A stretch of DNA of 64,000 bases from Alphaproteobacteria bacterium (GCA_016869765.1 VGES01000014.1:16131-80130); one strand, 5' to 3'. Counted from the stretch's first letter, positions 1-13,281 are shown. The notes: a model not told the origin generated them from the sequence alone. Translations and numbers: made by a program.

Positions 1-377
1 AGGCCGGAACCATGGTCAACGTCACCCTGTGTTTCTCCGCCGGCCAAGCCTTGCTCGCCGCTCGGGCCGGGGCCACGTTCGTCTCGCCCTTCGTCGGCCG
101 TCTCGACGACGTCAGCGAGGACGGCATGGCGCTCATCCGCGATATCCGGACGATCTATCAGAATTACCCGACGATAGAGACCGAGATCCTCGTGGCTTCG
201 GTGCGGCACCCTCGCCATGTCATCGAAGCGGCCAAGATCGGAGCGGAGGTGTGCACTGTTCCTCCGGACATCCTCAAGAAGCTGGTCCAGCATCCGTTGA
301 CCGACAAAGGTTTGGCCGCGTTCCTCGCCGACTGGAAAGCGACCAGCCAGGCCATTCCGCGCAAGGGTTCCGCTTGA
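1..377 (+). CDS. Transaldolase / fructose-6-phosphate aldolase family, 3' part
   Basis: This is the C-terminal part (about 124 residues) of a small transaldolase-family enzyme; the reading frame is already open at base 3 and the true start lies outside the window. The motifs [18 protein letters not shown] and SPFVGRLDD are the conserved second half of the family's TIM barrel. The Schiff-base lysine strand (VKIP type) should precede the visible part, so catalytic competence cannot be judged here. Family members interconvert sugar phosphates in the pentose phosphate pathway, or cleave fructose 6-phosphate. The stop codon overlaps the TTG start of the next gene (TTGA), suggesting co-transcription with the DUF484 gene and xerC. 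Whether it is a true transaldolase or an FSA-type aldolase is not decidable. Confidence 0.9.
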   Translation, partial: AGTMVNVTLCFSAGQALLAARAGATFVSPFVGRLDDVSEDGMALIRDIRTIYQNYPTIETEILVASVRHPRHVIEAAKIGAEVCTVPPDILKKLVQHPLTDKGLAAFLADWKATSQAIPRKGSA

Positions 378-1093
378 CCAGCAAACCGGAGAGCGCAGCC
401 CCAGTCCCGCGACGGTTGCAACGGGATCAGGTGGTCGCCTACCTGCGCGCCCATCCGGCCTTCCTCGACGAAAACCCTGATCTTCTCCTCCACCTGCTGC
501 CGCCCGCGCACCAACACGGCGATTCGATCGTCGACATGCAGCGCTTCATGATCGAGCGGCTGCAGACGGAAATCGCCCGGCTTCGCCTACGGCAGCACGA
601 ACTGCTCGACGCCAGCCGTACCAACCTGTCCAGCCAGGAGCGCGTTCACGGCGCGGTGCTCAAGCTGCTCGAAGCCCGGACGTTCGAGCACCTGCTCGAG
701 ACGCTGACCGACGAACTTACCGGTCTGCTCGATGTCGACGTGATTACGTTGTGCTTCGAAAGCACCGAGACGGTAGGGCGGCGGCGCAAACTGCGCGGGT
801 TGGTGCTGCTGGCGCCGGGAGAGATCGACGCGCTCATCGGCGCCGGTCGCGATGTTCTGCTGCGCGATCAGTCGAAGGGCGACCGCCGGCTGTTCAACAC
901 GATGGCCGACAAGATCACCTCGGACGCCCTCGTACGCTTGACCGTGAGCCGTGCCGGACCACCGGGCCTCTTGGCCCTGGGCTCACAAACCTCGGCGCGA
1001 TTTCACCCGGGCCAGGGGACGGAACTGCTCATGTTCCTCGGCGGTGCCGTCGCCCGATGCGCACGAACGTGGCTGGACCTTCCCCCGACCTAG
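374..1093 (+). CDS. DUF484 family protein
   Basis: A 239-residue protein of the DUF484 family, which resembles GAF domains and is commonly encoded just before xerC in proteobacteria; its biochemical role is not established. The N-terminal part carries the family signature [18 protein letters not shown], followed by a probable coiled coil ([20 protein letters not shown]) and a GAF-like C-terminal half. The start chosen is TTG at 374, overlapping the previous stop; the first in-frame ATG (538) would remove the family signature. The 3' end overlaps the xerC start by 37 bases, so translation is probably coupled. No membrane segment or signal peptide is visible. Confidence 0.85.
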   Translation: MTSKPESAAPVPRRLQRDQVVAYLRAHPAFLDENPDLLLHLLPPAHQHGDSIVDMQRFMIERLQTEIARLRLRQHELLDASRTNLSSQERVHGAVLKLLEARTFEHLLETLTDELTGLLDVDVITLCFESTETVGRRRKLRGLVLLAPGEIDALIGAGRDVLLRDQSKGDRRLFNTMADKITSDALVRLTVSRAGPPGLLALGSQTSARFHPGQGTELLMFLGGAVARCARTWLDLPPT

Positions 1094-2022
1094 ATCCGGC
1101 GCTGCCACTCGACGACGACGCGCGCGTCGTCGTGCAGAGCTTCCTGGCGATGATGGCCGACGAGCGGCGATCCTCGGCCCACACGTTGGCCGCCTACCGC
1201 CGCGACCTCACGCAATTCTTCACGTTTCTCGCTGCGCACCATGGGACGAGCGTTTCGCTGAAGACGCTCGAACAGTTACAGCCGCAGGATTTGCGTGGCT
1301 TCCTGGCGGCCAACCGTCGCCGTGGCCTACGCAGTACGTCATTGGCACGCAGTCTGTCGGCGATCCGATCGCTGTTTCGCCACCTCGAACGGCGCGGGCA
1401 CCTGCACAATCCGGCGATTGCAACCGTGCGATCACCCAAGATACCGCACGCGGTTCCGAAACCGCTGACCATCGCAGGGAGCGAGTCGATTCGCGAGGCG
1501 GCCGGGGACTTCCACGACGAGCCCTGGGTCCAGGCACGCGATGTCGCGGTCCTGACCCTGCTCTACGGCTGCGGCCTACGCATCTCTGAAGCGCTCGGTC
1601 TACGTCGGGACGAGGCACCCCTCGGTGATATCCTGACGATCAAGGGCAAAGGCAATAAGCAGCGGGCGGTGCCCGTGTTGCCGTTGGTCCGCGAGGCGGT
1701 CGACCGTTACACCGCCCTTTGTCCGTTTGCCGTGGCGCCATCCGGGCCGCTGTTTGTCGGCGTCCGCGGCAAGCGGCTTCAGGCAGCCATCGTCCAGCGG
1801 CAGATGCAAACGCTTCGGCGCGCGCTCGCCCTGCCGGAAACGGCCACGCCGCACGCCCTTCGCCACAGTTTCGCAACGCACCTGCTCGGTTCCGGGGCCG
1901 ATCTCAGGACGATTCAAGAACTGCTGGGGCACGCGTCCCTGGCGACCACCCAGCGATACACCGAGGTCGACGCGGCCCAGTTGCTGCGAGTATACGAACG
2001 CGCCCATCCGCGGGCGCGTTGA
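1057..2022 (+). CDS. xerC: Tyrosine recombinase XerC
   Basis: A 321-residue site-specific tyrosine recombinase of the XerC/XerD type that resolves chromosome dimers at dif together with its partner. The N-terminal SAM-like core-binding domain covers roughly residues 25-115. The catalytic domain shows the complete set: R175 (GCGLRISE), K198 (IKGKGNK), H266 and R269 (HALRHSFATHLL), H292 (LLGHASLATTQ) and nucleophile Y301 (QRYTEVD). Start ATG 1057 lies inside the 3' end of the DUF484 gene, the usual arrangement for xerC in proteobacteria, which argues against a mobile-element integrase. The gene converges on lpdA with only 7 bases between their stops. XerC rather than XerD is inferred from context. 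Confidence 0.93.
   Translation: MRTNVAGPSPDLDPALPLDDDARVVVQSFLAMMADERRSSAHTLAAYRRDLTQFFTFLAAHHGTSVSLKTLEQLQPQDLRGFLAANRRRGLRSTSLARSLSAIRSLFRHLERRGHLHNPAIATVRSPKIPHAVPKPLTIAGSESIREAAGDFHDEPWVQARDVAVLTLLYGCGLRISEALGLRRDEAPLGDILTIKGKGNKQRAVPVLPLVREAVDRYTALCPFAVAPSGPLFVGVRGKRLQAAIVQRQMQTLRRALALPETATPHALRHSFATHLLGSGADLRTIQELLGHASLATTQRYTEVDAAQLLRVYERAHPRAR
1997..2020. terminator. Inverted repeat at xerC/lpdA convergence
   Basis: A perfect 9-bp inverted repeat (AACGCGCCC at 1997-2005, GGGCGCGTT at 2012-2020, 6-base loop) lies at the very end of xerC, where it meets lpdA head-on. It could act as a bidirectional transcription stop. No T-run follows on either side, so an intrinsic terminator is only a suggestion. 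Confidence 0.35.
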
Positions 2023-2029
2023 CGTTCCG

Positions 2030-3436
2030 CTAGACGTGAATCGCCGCGCCGCCAACGGCGAGCGCCGCTTCCTTGAGGCCTTCCGCGAGCGTCGGGTGCG
2101 CATGGCACGTGCGGGCAATGTCCTCCGCGGAGCCACCGAAGGCCAGACACAACACCGCCTCGTGAATCAACGTCCCCGCGTCCGGGCCGATGATGTGCAC
2201 ACCGAGCACACGATCGGTCGTGGCATCGGCCAGCACTTTGATCATGCCATCAGTGTCACCGTTGACCTTCGCGCGCGAGACCGCGGTAAAGGGAAATTTT
2301 CCGACTCGATAGGCGACGCCGGCGTCCTTCAGTTGCTCCTCGGTCTTGCCGACCGCAGCAACCTCGGGCCAGGTGTAAACAACGCCCGGCACCTGGTCGT
2401 AGTCGACGTGCCCATAGTGGCCATGCATCATGTCGACACACGCGACACCATCTTCCGAGGCTTTGTGCGCCAACATGGGCCCCGCCACCACGTCCCCAAT
2501 CGCGTAGACATCCGCAACGTTGGTCGCGAAGGCCTGGTCGACCACGATGCGGCCGGCTTTGTCGCATGCGATGCCGAGGGCATCGAGGCCGAGGCCCTCG
2601 GTGAACGGCCGACGCCCGATGGCGACCAGCACGACATCGGCGGCGAGTTCCTGCTCCTCGCCCCCTTTTGCCGGTGCCACCTTGAACGTGACCCCGGATG
2701 AGGTGGTCTGCGCACTGACGACCCTGGTGCCCAACTTGAAAACGAGGCCCTGTTTCGTGAGCACGCGCTGGAGCTGCTTGGCGGTTTCCCCATCCATGCC
2801 GGGGGTAATTCGGTCGAGGTACTCGACGACCGTGACCTTGGCGCCCAGCCGGCTCCACACGGAACCCATCTCCAGCCCAATGTACCCGGCGCCGACAACC
2901 ACCAGGGTTTTTGGAACGGACGCGAGGCACAGCGCCCCGGTCGATGAGACGATGCGTTTCTCGTCGATCGTGACGCCGGGCAGTGGCGCGACTTCGGAAC
3001 CGGTCGCGATCAACACGCGCTTGGCCGTCAGCGTCCGGGCGCCCGACGGTCCGTCAACCCGCACCGTATGCGCATCGATGAGACGCCCTTTGCCCTGGAC
3101 GTGTTCGATCTTGTTCTTCTTGAACAGGAAAGCGATCCCTCCCGTGAGGTCCGAGACCACCTTGTCCTTGCGCTTCATCATCGCGGCCAGGTCGAGGACA
3201 ATCTTGCCGGTGTTGATGCCGTGGACGGCCAATCCCGAGACCGCCTCGTGGTAAATCTCCGAGGATTGCAACAACGCCTTCGACGGAATGCACCCGACAT
3301 TGAGGCACGTGCCCCCGAGGGTCGCCCGGCTCTCGACGCAGGCAACCCTGTCGCCGAGTTGGGCCGCCCGGATCGCCGCGACATAGCCGCCAGGCCCGCC
3401 GCCGATGACGACCAGATCGAACGCGTCGTTGCTCAT
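2030..3436 (-). CDS. lpdA: Dihydrolipoyl dehydrogenase (E3)
   Basis: A full-length 468-residue FAD-dependent E3 component that reoxidises dihydrolipoamide with NAD+ in the 2-oxoglutarate dehydrogenase complex, and probably in other 2-oxoacid complexes. Visible motifs are the N-terminal FAD-binding GGGPGGYVAA, the redox disulphide pair C44/C49 in GGTCLNVGCIPSK, the NAD-binding GAGYIGLEMGSVW, the second FAD motif ATNVADVYAIGDV, and the C-terminal catalytic pair H447/E452 (HPTLAE). It is the last gene of the sucCD-sucAB block, with a lipocalin-like gene between it and sucB. Its start overlaps the stop of that gene by four bases, so it is translated from the same mRNA. Confidence 0.97.
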   Translation of the reverse strand: MSNDAFDLVVIGGGPGGYVAAIRAAQLGDRVACVESRATLGGTCLNVGCIPSKALLQSSEIYHEAVSGLAVHGINTGKIVLDLAAMMKRKDKVVSDLTGGIAFLFKKNKIEHVQGKGRLIDAHTVRVDGPSGARTLTAKRVLIATGSEVAPLPGVTIDEKRIVSSTGALCLASVPKTLVVVGAGYIGLEMGSVWSRLGAKVTVVEYLDRITPGMDGETAKQLQRVLTKQGLVFKLGTRVVSAQTTSSGVTFKVAPAKGGEEQELAADVVLVAIGRRPFTEGLGLDALGIACDKAGRIVVDQAFATNVADVYAIGDVVAGPMLAHKASEDGVACVDMMHGHYGHVDYDQVPGVVYTWPEVAAVGKTEEQLKDAGVAYRVGKFPFTAVSRAKVNGDTDGMIKVLADATTDRVLGVHIIGPDAGTLIHEAVLCLAFGGSAEDIARTCHAHPTLAEGLKEAALAVGGAAIHV

Positions 3437-3873
3437 GACGACCTCTTGAGCCGTTGCCAGATCAAGCGCGCTTCACCCTGGACGCCGTTTCGCTTGGCGG
3501 TCGGGGCCCGCAGCGTCAGACGGTCGCCCTGCAACTCGGCTTTGCGCGGCAGCGTCTGCCCGACCCAGTTGGGAAAAAAGCAGGACTCCGCGTGGTGTAG
3601 GACACTGTCCCCCTGAACTTCGAACGGCCCGCAATAGGCGAGAAAACGATCTGCCGCCGCTAAGCGTTCCACCTCGCTCCCAGCGTACATGTCGTTCCCT
3701 GCGAATGGAGAGCGACTGGCCGGGCACATGTAGGCATGCATGTAGCCATCCGACGTGTAGGTCAGCCGCCCGAAGGCGTCCGCCCCCATCGGCAGAACGA
3801 CTTTGCCGTCGGGCGTTGCCGTCTCGTAGCGGACCAAGGTCCACGTTCCTACCAAGTCGGACGCTTTCATCAC
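3433..3873 (-). CDS. Lipocalin-like domain protein
   Basis: A 146-residue protein of the lipocalin-like family whose members begin with a pattern such as LVGTWTLVRYE and carry GRLTYTSDGYMHAYM. No signal peptide or membrane segment is visible, so it is presumably cytoplasmic. Family members are small beta barrels; substrate and function are unknown. It sits between sucB (37 bases upstream) and lpdA (ATGA overlap), inside a TCA operon, so it should be co-expressed with the 2-oxoglutarate dehydrogenase complex. There are two adjacent ATG codons at the start; the first is used here. Whether the position means a role in the complex is unknown. Confidence 0.8.
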   Translation of the reverse strand: MMKASDLVGTWTLVRYETATPDGKVVLPMGADAFGRLTYTSDGYMHAYMCPASRSPFAGNDMYAGSEVERLAAADRFLAYCGPFEVQGDSVLHHAESCFFPNWVGQTLPRKAELQGDRLTLRAPTAKRNGVQGEARLIWQRLKRSS

Positions 3874-3910
3874 CGATCACGGGCACGGCCTTCGGCCGCC
3901 GCCCGCGCCT

Positions 3911-5113
3911 TCACATGTCGAGCAGGATTCGCTGGGGATCTTCGATGCACTGTTTGACGCGCACCAGAAAGGTCACGGCCTCACGTCCGTCGATCAGGCG
4001 ATGATCGTAGGACAACGCGACGTACATCATCGGACGAATCTGGACCTGGTCGCCGATTGCGACGGGACGCTTCTGGATCGCGTGCATCCCGAGGATGGCC
4101 GATTGCGGTGGATTGATAATCGGCGTCGACAACAGCGAACCGAACACGCCGCCATTGGAGATCGTGAACGTGCCGCCCGTCAGTTCCTCGAGCTTGAGCT
4201 TGCCGTCTCGCGCTCGCACGCCGAACTCGCCGATCGTCTTCTCGATCGCGGCGAACGAAAGCGCATCGGCATCGCGAATGATCGGCACCACGAGGCCCTG
4301 CGGCGCCGACACCGCCACGCCGATGTCGTAGTAGTTCTTGTAGACAACATCTTCTCCGTCGATCTCGGCGTTGACCGCAGGCAGTTCCTTGAGCGCCACG
4401 ACGCAGGCGCGCACGAAGAACGACATGAAGCCGAGCTTGACCCCGTGCTTGGCCTCGAAACTGTCCTTGTGCTGGTTGCGCAGCGCCAGGATGGCGCTCA
4501 TGTCGACCTCGTTGAACGTGGTCAACATCGCCGCGGTGTTCTGAGCCTCCTTCAGTCGCTGGGCGACGCGCTGGCGGAGGCGGCTCATGCGCACCCGTTC
4601 TTCGCGCTCGGCCCGCGGGCGCGGCCCGCTCGCGACCTTAGCCGCCTCGGGGCGAGTCGTGTGCATCACCACGTCGGCTTTGGTCAATCGACCGCCCGGT
4701 CCGGTGCCGACAACCGACGCCGGATCGACTTTCTGCTCAGCCACGACGCGGCGAACCGATGGCGACAATGCCGGGGCCGCTTGGGTCGCGGGCTTGGAAG
4801 GCGCGATAGCTGCCGGTGACGCCACCTTGGACACCGTCGCCTTTGCCGGCGCTGGCTTCGTCGACTTCGTAGCCACCGCCCCTTCGGCGATCGAACCGAG
4901 AATCGCCCCCACCGCGACGGTTGCGCCTTCCTTGGCGACAATCTCGCGAATGGTGCCCGACGCCGCGGCAGGAACCTCGACCGTCACCTTGTCCGTCTCC
5001 AGTTCGACCAGCGGCTCGTCGGTCGCAACCGACTCGCCAACCGCTTTGAACCACTTGGCGACCGTCGCCTCGGTGACGGATTCACCGAGCGTGGGAACTC
5101 GTATGTCGACCAT
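3911..5113 (-). CDS. sucB: Dihydrolipoyllysine succinyltransferase (E2 of 2-oxoglutarate dehydrogenase)
   Basis: A 400-residue E2 component that carries succinyl groups on a lipoyl arm and passes them to CoA. Domains in order: one lipoyl domain (about 2-77) with the lipoylated K42 in [11 protein letters not shown], an Ala/Pro/Lys-rich linker, the E1/E3-binding domain (about 118-153, [11 protein letters not shown] and [13 protein letters not shown]), a second linker and the catalytic chloramphenicol-acetyltransferase-like domain ending with SYDHRLIDG (H371, D375). A single lipoyl domain and the E1 gene next door identify it as succinyl- rather than acetyltransferase. It lies directly downstream of sucA with a 15-base gap. 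Confidence 0.97.
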   Translation of the reverse strand: MVDIRVPTLGESVTEATVAKWFKAVGESVATDEPLVELETDKVTVEVPAAASGTIREIVAKEGATVAVGAILGSIAEGAVATKSTKPAPAKATVSKVASPAAIAPSKPATQAAPALSPSVRRVVAEQKVDPASVVGTGPGGRLTKADVVMHTTRPEAAKVASGPRPRAEREERVRMSRLRQRVAQRLKEAQNTAAMLTTFNEVDMSAILALRNQHKDSFEAKHGVKLGFMSFFVRACVVALKELPAVNAEIDGEDVVYKNYYDIGVAVSAPQGLVVPIIRDADALSFAAIEKTIGEFGVRARDGKLKLEELTGGTFTISNGGVFGSLLSTPIINPPQSAILGMHAIQKRPVAIGDQVQIRPMMYVALSYDHRLIDGREAVTFLVRVKQCIEDPQRILLDM

Positions 5114-5128
5114 TCGCGTCTTTCCTGA

Positions 5129-7999
5129 CTAGAGCGTTACCGCTTCGCTCACCAACTTGGCCTGCTCCTTGAGATGATTCTTGAGCGACCCGGTGGCCGG
5201 TGAGGCACTGGCCACACGACCGACGTAGCGGGGTCGGTCGTTCTTTCGGCCGATGGCAGTAAGCGTTTCTTCGATCAATGGCGCTACGAACGTCCACGCG
5301 CCCTGATTCCTGGGTTCTTCCTGGCACCAGACCACTTCGGCGTTCGGGAAGCGCGATAGCTCGGCCCGCATCGCCGTTTCCGGGTACGGATAGAGCTGCT
5401 CGACCCTGAGCGCGTAAACGTCATCGATGTTGTGCTTCTCTCGTTCTTCGAGGAGGTCGTAGTAGACCTTGCCGGTGCAAAGTACGACCCGCTTGATCTT
5501 GGCGTCGGCGACGGTCCGATGCTTGTCCCATAACACGCGATGGAACGAAGAATCGTCCCCCAAGTCCGCCAGGGTCGAGACCACGCGTTTGTGGCGCAAC
5601 AGCGATTTCGGGGTCATCAGCACGAGGGGCTTGCGGAATTCGCGGCGCAGCTGTCGACGCAAGATGTGGAAATAGTTGGCCGGCGTCGAACAGTAAGCCA
5701 CCTGAATGTTGTCCTCGGCGCAGAGCTGGAGGAAACGTTCGAGGCGCGCAGAACTATGCTCGGGACCCTGACCCTCGAAGCCGTGCGGCAACAGCATCAC
5801 GAGCCCACTCATCCGCAGCCACTTGCTTTCGCCCGACGCTATGAACTGATCGATCATGATCTGGGCACCGTTCGCGAAATCGCCGAATTGTGCTTCCCAC
5901 AGCACCAGCATGTTGGGCGCTGCCAGACTGTAGCCGTACTCGAAACCGAGCACCGCGAACTCCGACAACATCGAGTCGAATACTTCGAACGGCGCTTGCC
6001 CCGGCGCAACGTGTTCCAGCGGAACGTACTTCGCTTCATCGCGTTGATCGATCAACACGGCGTGCCGTTGGGAAAACGTTCCGCGCTGGGAATCCTGGCC
6101 ACTCAACCGAACACCATGGCCCTCAAGCAACAACGAGCCGAAGGCCAACGCTTCCGCCGTCGCCCAGTCGATCCCATCACCGGCATCGATCGCCGCCTTC
6201 TTGGCCGCGAGCTGACGTTGAATAGTGCGGTGGGCTTGGAATCCCTCGGGCACATGGGTCAGCGCTTTGCCGACCTTGCGGAGCACATCGAGCTTGACCG
6301 CGGTCTTCCCCCGGCGATCGTCGGCGGTCGCCGTCGTCAGTCCCTTCCAGACACCCTCGAGCCAATCGGCACGGTTCGGCTTGAACGCCGTCGCCGCCGC
6401 AAACTCCCGTTCGAGGTGGGCGTGAAAGTCCTTGTTTATCGCTTCGGACTGTTCGGCGCTCATGACACCGCGTCGCGCCAAGGAGCCGGCGTAAATCTGG
6501 CGCGTCGTCGGATGAGAAGCGATCGCCTTGTACATGATCGGCTGGGTGAAGCTCGGTTCATCCGCCTCGTTGTGTCCGTGGCGTCGATAGCAGAACATGT
6601 CGATGACGACGTCGCGATGGAAGCGTTGGCGGAAGTCGAGGGCCAGGCGCGCGACGTGGGCCACCGCCTCGGGATCGTCACCATTGACGTGAAAAACCGG
6701 CGCCTGCACGCCCTTGGCGATATCCGAGGGATAGGGTGACGATCGGCTGTAGACCGGCGTCGTCGTGAAGCCGATCTGGTTGTTGACGATGACATGAATC
6801 GTGCCGCCGGTGCGATAGCCCTTGAGATCCGAGAGCCCCAGGCACTCGGCGACGATACCCTGTCCGGCAAAGGCCGCATCACCATGCATGAGAATCGGCA
6901 GTACGACGTTGCGCTCTTGATCCCCGAGTTGCATCGCCTTGGCGCGCGCGCGCCCCATCACCACCGGATTGACGGCCTCCAAGTGCGAGGGGTTGGCAGA
7001 AAGGGAAAGATGCACCTCCTGCCCTTCGAGCGTGCGATCGGCAGACGTGCCCAAGTGGTATTTCACGTCGCCCGATCCTTGAACATCGTCGGGACGCGCA
7101 CTGGTGCCCTGGAACTCGGCGAAGATTGCGGCATAGGGCTTCGCCATGACGTTGGCGAGAACGTTCAACCGGCCGCGATGAGGCATGCCGATCACGATCT
7201 CCTTGACCCCGACTTGAGCGGCGCGCCGGATCACCGACTCGAGCAAGGGGATCAGCGATTCACCACCTTCGACGCCAAAGCGTTTTGTTCCGGTGTAGCG
7301 CAACTGCAGGAAACGCTCGAAACCTTCGGCGCGCGTCAACTGATCGAGGATCGAACGGCACGCCTCGGGATCGAGCCCGGCGCGAAAGTCGACGCCCTCG
7401 ATGTGTTCCTGCATCCAGGCCTTGTGGTCTGGATACTGGATGTGCATGAACTCGTAACCGATGTTGCCGCTGTAGGTCGTCTGCAGCAGTTCGTGAATCT
7501 GCCGCATCGTCGCCGTTTCGAGACCGAGGACATGGTCGATGAAGATCGGGCGATCCAGATCTTGGTCGGTGAAACCGTAGCTCGCCGGATCAAGCTCCGG
7601 ATGCGGTTCACGTTTCTCCAGGCCCAGTGGGTCGAGCGTCGCAGCCAAGTGCCCACGAACCCGGTAGGAGCGGATCAACATCAGGGCGCGGAGCGAATCG
7701 AGCGTTGCCGCCCGGACGGAGGCCTGATCGAGGCCCGCCGCGCCGTTGCCTTTCTTCGCCTTGGCCGGACGATCCTCGTCCCCGAGAGGGCCTAGGAAGG
7801 GCCCGCCCAGCGGCGACCAACTGGCACCCCGCTGACCCGCGACCATGGTCGCGACGTCGTCACCGAGCGTCGCGAAGAATCCTTGCCAACTCTCGTCGAC
7901 CGAAGCCGGGTCGCTGAGGAACTGCGCATAGAGCTGTTCGACGAAGGCGCTGCTCGCGCCGCCCAGGAACGACAATCGGTCAATGGGCTTGTTCATCAC
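5129..7999 (-). CDS. sucA: 2-oxoglutarate dehydrogenase E1 component
   Basis: A full-length 956-residue thiamine-diphosphate enzyme that decarboxylates 2-oxoglutarate and succinylates the E2 lipoyl group. Landmarks: an N-terminal E2-binding segment (LSFLGGASSAFVEQLYAQF), GMPHRGRLNVLANVM, HGDAAFAGQG, the ThDP-binding region beginning GGTIHVIVNNQIGF, CYRRHGHNEADEPSFTQP and the transketolase-like C-terminal half with LLPHGFEGQGPEHSSARLERFL. Length and motifs match the usual 930-990-residue E1o. The start (ATG ATG) is chosen because the E2-binding motif follows directly. It is preceded by sucD with a 49-base gap. Confidence 0.97.
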   Translation of the reverse strand: MMNKPIDRLSFLGGASSAFVEQLYAQFLSDPASVDESWQGFFATLGDDVATMVAGQRGASWSPLGGPFLGPLGDEDRPAKAKKGNGAAGLDQASVRAATLDSLRALMLIRSYRVRGHLAATLDPLGLEKREPHPELDPASYGFTDQDLDRPIFIDHVLGLETATMRQIHELLQTTYSGNIGYEFMHIQYPDHKAWMQEHIEGVDFRAGLDPEACRSILDQLTRAEGFERFLQLRYTGTKRFGVEGGESLIPLLESVIRRAAQVGVKEIVIGMPHRGRLNVLANVMAKPYAAIFAEFQGTSARPDDVQGSGDVKYHLGTSADRTLEGQEVHLSLSANPSHLEAVNPVVMGRARAKAMQLGDQERNVVLPILMHGDAAFAGQGIVAECLGLSDLKGYRTGGTIHVIVNNQIGFTTTPVYSRSSPYPSDIAKGVQAPVFHVNGDDPEAVAHVARLALDFRQRFHRDVVIDMFCYRRHGHNEADEPSFTQPIMYKAIASHPTTRQIYAGSLARRGVMSAEQSEAINKDFHAHLEREFAAATAFKPNRADWLEGVWKGLTTATADDRRGKTAVKLDVLRKVGKALTHVPEGFQAHRTIQRQLAAKKAAIDAGDGIDWATAEALAFGSLLLEGHGVRLSGQDSQRGTFSQRHAVLIDQRDEAKYVPLEHVAPGQAPFEVFDSMLSEFAVLGFEYGYSLAAPNMLVLWEAQFGDFANGAQIMIDQFIASGESKWLRMSGLVMLLPHGFEGQGPEHSSARLERFLQLCAEDNIQVAYCSTPANYFHILRRQLRREFRKPLVLMTPKSLLRHKRVVSTLADLGDDSSFHRVLWDKHRTVADAKIKRVVLCTGKVYYDLLEEREKHNIDDVYALRVEQLYPYPETAMRAELSRFPNAEVVWCQEEPRNQGAWTFVAPLIEETLTAIGRKNDRPRYVGRVASASPATGSLKNHLKEQAKLVSEAVTL

Positions 8000-8048
8000 T
8001 TGCCGACACCCGGAACGGGCGCCCCTCTCACAAACTCAGATGTGTGTC

Positions 8049-8930
8049 CTAACGGCGACGTTTCAACACGTCGAGCAGGGTCTTTCCGATTTCGGCGGGG
8101 GAATCGGCGACCACGATCCCCGCTTGCTTCATCGCCTCGATCTTGTCGTCGGCACCGCCGCGACCGCCCGAAATAATCGCCCCGGCATGGCCCATTCGCC
8201 GGCCCGGTGGTGCCGTGCGACCGGCGATAAATCCGACGACGGGTTTCTTGACCTTGTTCGCGCGCAGGAACGCCGCGGCGTCTTCTTCGGCCCTACCACC
8301 GATCTCACCGATCATGATGATCGATTCGGTGCCGGGATCACCGAGGAACATCTCGAGGCAGTCGATGAAGTTCGTGCCATTCACGGGGTCGCCGCCGATG
8401 CCGATACAGGTCGACTGGCCGAGTCCCGCGGCGGTCGTCTGCGCCACGGCCTCGTACGTGAGCGTGCCCGACCGCGATACGATGCCGACGTTGCCGGAAC
8501 GATGGATATGTCCGGGCATGATGCCGATCTTGCATTGGCCGGGCGTGATCACGCCCGGGCAGTTCGGTCCGATGAGGCGTGACCTCGAATGCTGCAGCAC
8601 GCGCTTGACCCGGACCATGTCGAGGACCGGAATCCCTTCGGTGATGCATACGATGAGCGGCACTTCCGCATCGATCGCTTCGAGGATGGCATCGGCCGCA
8701 AACGGTGGCGGCACGTAGATCGCGGACGCATCGGCCCTGGTCGCGCGTACGGCTTGAGCGACGGTATCGAACACCGGCAAGTCGAGATGCCGGGACCCTC
8801 CCTTCCCCGGAGTGACTCCGCCCACCATCCTGGTGCCATACGCGATCGCCTGTTCAGAATGGAATGTGCCTTGAGCTCCCGTGAAGCCCTGGCAAATGAC
8901 GCGCGTGTCGGCACTGACGAGAACGGACAT
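8049..8930 (-). CDS. sucD: Succinyl-CoA ligase, alpha subunit
   Basis: A 293-residue alpha subunit of succinyl-CoA synthetase, which makes succinate plus ATP or GTP from succinyl-CoA. The N-terminal CoA-binding Rossmann fold ([20 protein letters not shown]) and the ligase domain are present; the phosphorylated active-site histidine is H248 in [11 protein letters not shown]. Length matches the family (about 290). Its start shares one base with the sucC stop (TGATG), so the two subunits are translationally coupled, as expected for a 1:1 complex. It is followed by sucA in the same direction. Confidence 0.97.
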   Translation of the reverse strand: MSVLVSADTRVICQGFTGAQGTFHSEQAIAYGTRMVGGVTPGKGGSRHLDLPVFDTVAQAVRATRADASAIYVPPPFAADAILEAIDAEVPLIVCITEGIPVLDMVRVKRVLQHSRSRLIGPNCPGVITPGQCKIGIMPGHIHRSGNVGIVSRSGTLTYEAVAQTTAAGLGQSTCIGIGGDPVNGTNFIDCLEMFLGDPGTESIIMIGEIGGRAEEDAAAFLRANKVKKPVVGFIAGRTAPPGRRMGHAGAIISGGRGGADDKIEAMKQAGIVVADSPAEIGKTLLDVLKRRR

Positions 8931-10099
8931 CAGGCCGCGTCCTTGACCGCACTTACGATCTTGCGGGCGGCGTCGCCCAGATCGTCGGCCGAAACGATCG
9001 GCAGACCGGACGAGGCCAGAATCTTCTTGCCGAGATCGACGTTGGTGCCCTCAAGGCGTACGACGAGCGGCACCGTTAGACTGACCTCACGGGCCGCAGC
9101 CACGACACCCTCAGCGATGACATCGCAACGCATGATCCCGCCAAAGATGTTGACCAGGATTCCTTCGACACTGGGATCGGACAGAATGATCTTGAACGCC
9201 TCGGTGACACGCTCCCGGGTCGCGCCGCCGCCGACGTCGAGAAAGTTTGCCGGTTCCCCGCCCATGAGCTTGATGATGTCCATGGTGGCCATGGCCAAGC
9301 CGGCGCCGTTCACCATGCACCCGATGGAACCGTCGAGCTTGATGTAGTTGAGATCGTGCTTACGGGCCCGGACTTCGACCCGGTTCTCCTCGTCCTCATC
9401 GCGCAACTCGGCCACGTCCTTGTGGCGGAACAGCGCGTTGTCATCGAAGTTCATCTTCGCATCCAACGCGATCACGGCGCCGCTCTTGGTCACGACCAGA
9501 GGATTGATCTCGAGTAAGCTCGCGTCCCGCTCGACGAAGGCGCGGTAGGCGCCGCTGACGAAACGCGTGGCCGCCTGGATCTGTTCGCCCTTGAGGCCGA
9601 GCGCGAAGGCAACTTGTCGGGCATGGAACGGCTGCAGGCCCGCGGCGGGATCGATCGGGATGATCGCGATCTTGTCGGGCGTCTTGGCCGCGACCTCTTC
9701 GATATCCATCCCGCCCTCCGTGGACGCCATGATCGCGATACGGCTCCGATCGCGATCGACCAACATGCCGAGGTAGAGTTCCCGGGCAATGTCTGCTCCC
9801 TCTTCGATGTAGAGGCGTTTGACTTCTTTGCCTTGCGGACCGGTTTGGGGCGTCACCAGTTGCATGCCGAGCAGCGCCCCGGCGTGCCGCCGGACGTCTT
9901 CGATCGACTTGGCGATCTTGATGCCCCCGCCTTTGCCGCGACCTCCGGCGTGGATCTGCGCTTTGACCACCCAAATCGGACCGCCAAGGTCGGTGGCCAC
10001 TTTGACCGCTTCATCGACCGTGTAGGCGACGCCGCCGCGGAGTACCGCAACCCCGTACTTTGCCAGCAGGCCCTTGGCTTGATACTCGTGGATGTTCAT
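8930..10099 (-). CDS. sucC: Succinyl-CoA ligase, beta subunit
   Basis: A 389-residue beta subunit that carries the ATP-grasp nucleotide-binding domain and part of the succinate site. It begins with [17 protein letters not shown]; the ATP-grasp lysine region [17 protein letters not shown] and the conserved [19 protein letters not shown] and [18 protein letters not shown] are visible. Nucleotide preference is not assigned. The gene is separated from mdh by 135 bases that hold a possible promoter, so sucCD-sucAB-lpdA may have its own transcript in addition to read-through from mdh. Confidence 0.97.
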   Translation of the reverse strand: MNIHEYQAKGLLAKYGVAVLRGGVAYTVDEAVKVATDLGGPIWVVKAQIHAGGRGKGGGIKIAKSIEDVRRHAGALLGMQLVTPQTGPQGKEVKRLYIEEGADIARELYLGMLVDRDRSRIAIMASTEGGMDIEEVAAKTPDKIAIIPIDPAAGLQPFHARQVAFALGLKGEQIQAATRFVSGAYRAFVERDASLLEINPLVVTKSGAVIALDAKMNFDDNALFRHKDVAELRDEDEENRVEVRARKHDLNYIKLDGSIGCMVNGAGLAMATMDIIKLMGGEPANFLDVGGGATRERVTEAFKIILSDPSVEGILVNIFGGIMRCDVIAEGVVAAAREVSLTVPLVVRLEGTNVDLGKKILASSGLPIVSADDLGDAARKIVSAVKDAA

Positions 10100-10150
10100 G
10101 GTGCTAGGCCGAAGTGGGCATTGGAAACCCGGGGGGCCCGGAGGGCGCTA

Positions 10151-10178
10151 GTTATAGCAGGCAAGCGCTCGGGCGCAA
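10151..10178 (-). promoter_or_regulatory. Possible sigma70-type promoter before sucC
   Basis: On the minus strand a TATAAC box (10151-10156, five of six matches to TATAAT) follows TTGCGC (10173-10178, three of six matches to TTGACA) with a 16-base spacer. It lies in the 135-base mdh-sucC gap, about 50 bases from the sucC start. The -10 is good and the -35 is weak, so this is a candidate only. Confidence 0.4.
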
Positions 10179-10234
10179 CCGGCGCGCCGCCCGCCACAAG
10201 GGTTTTTCCCTTGATTTTCAAATAGATCGAGCGA

Positions 10235-13264
<3,030 letters not shown>

Positions 13265-13281
<17 letters not shown>

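Noticed and set aside
1057..2022. Tyrosine recombinase as a sign of an integrated element
   Set aside because: It is the housekeeping xerC in its usual place after a DUF484 gene; no attachment-site repeats or phage genes accompany it.
10197..10213. CAAGGG/CCCTTG hairpin between mdh and sucC
   Set aside because: Short stem whose T-stretch is the loop itself, and no T-run follows on either strand, so it is not a convincing terminator.
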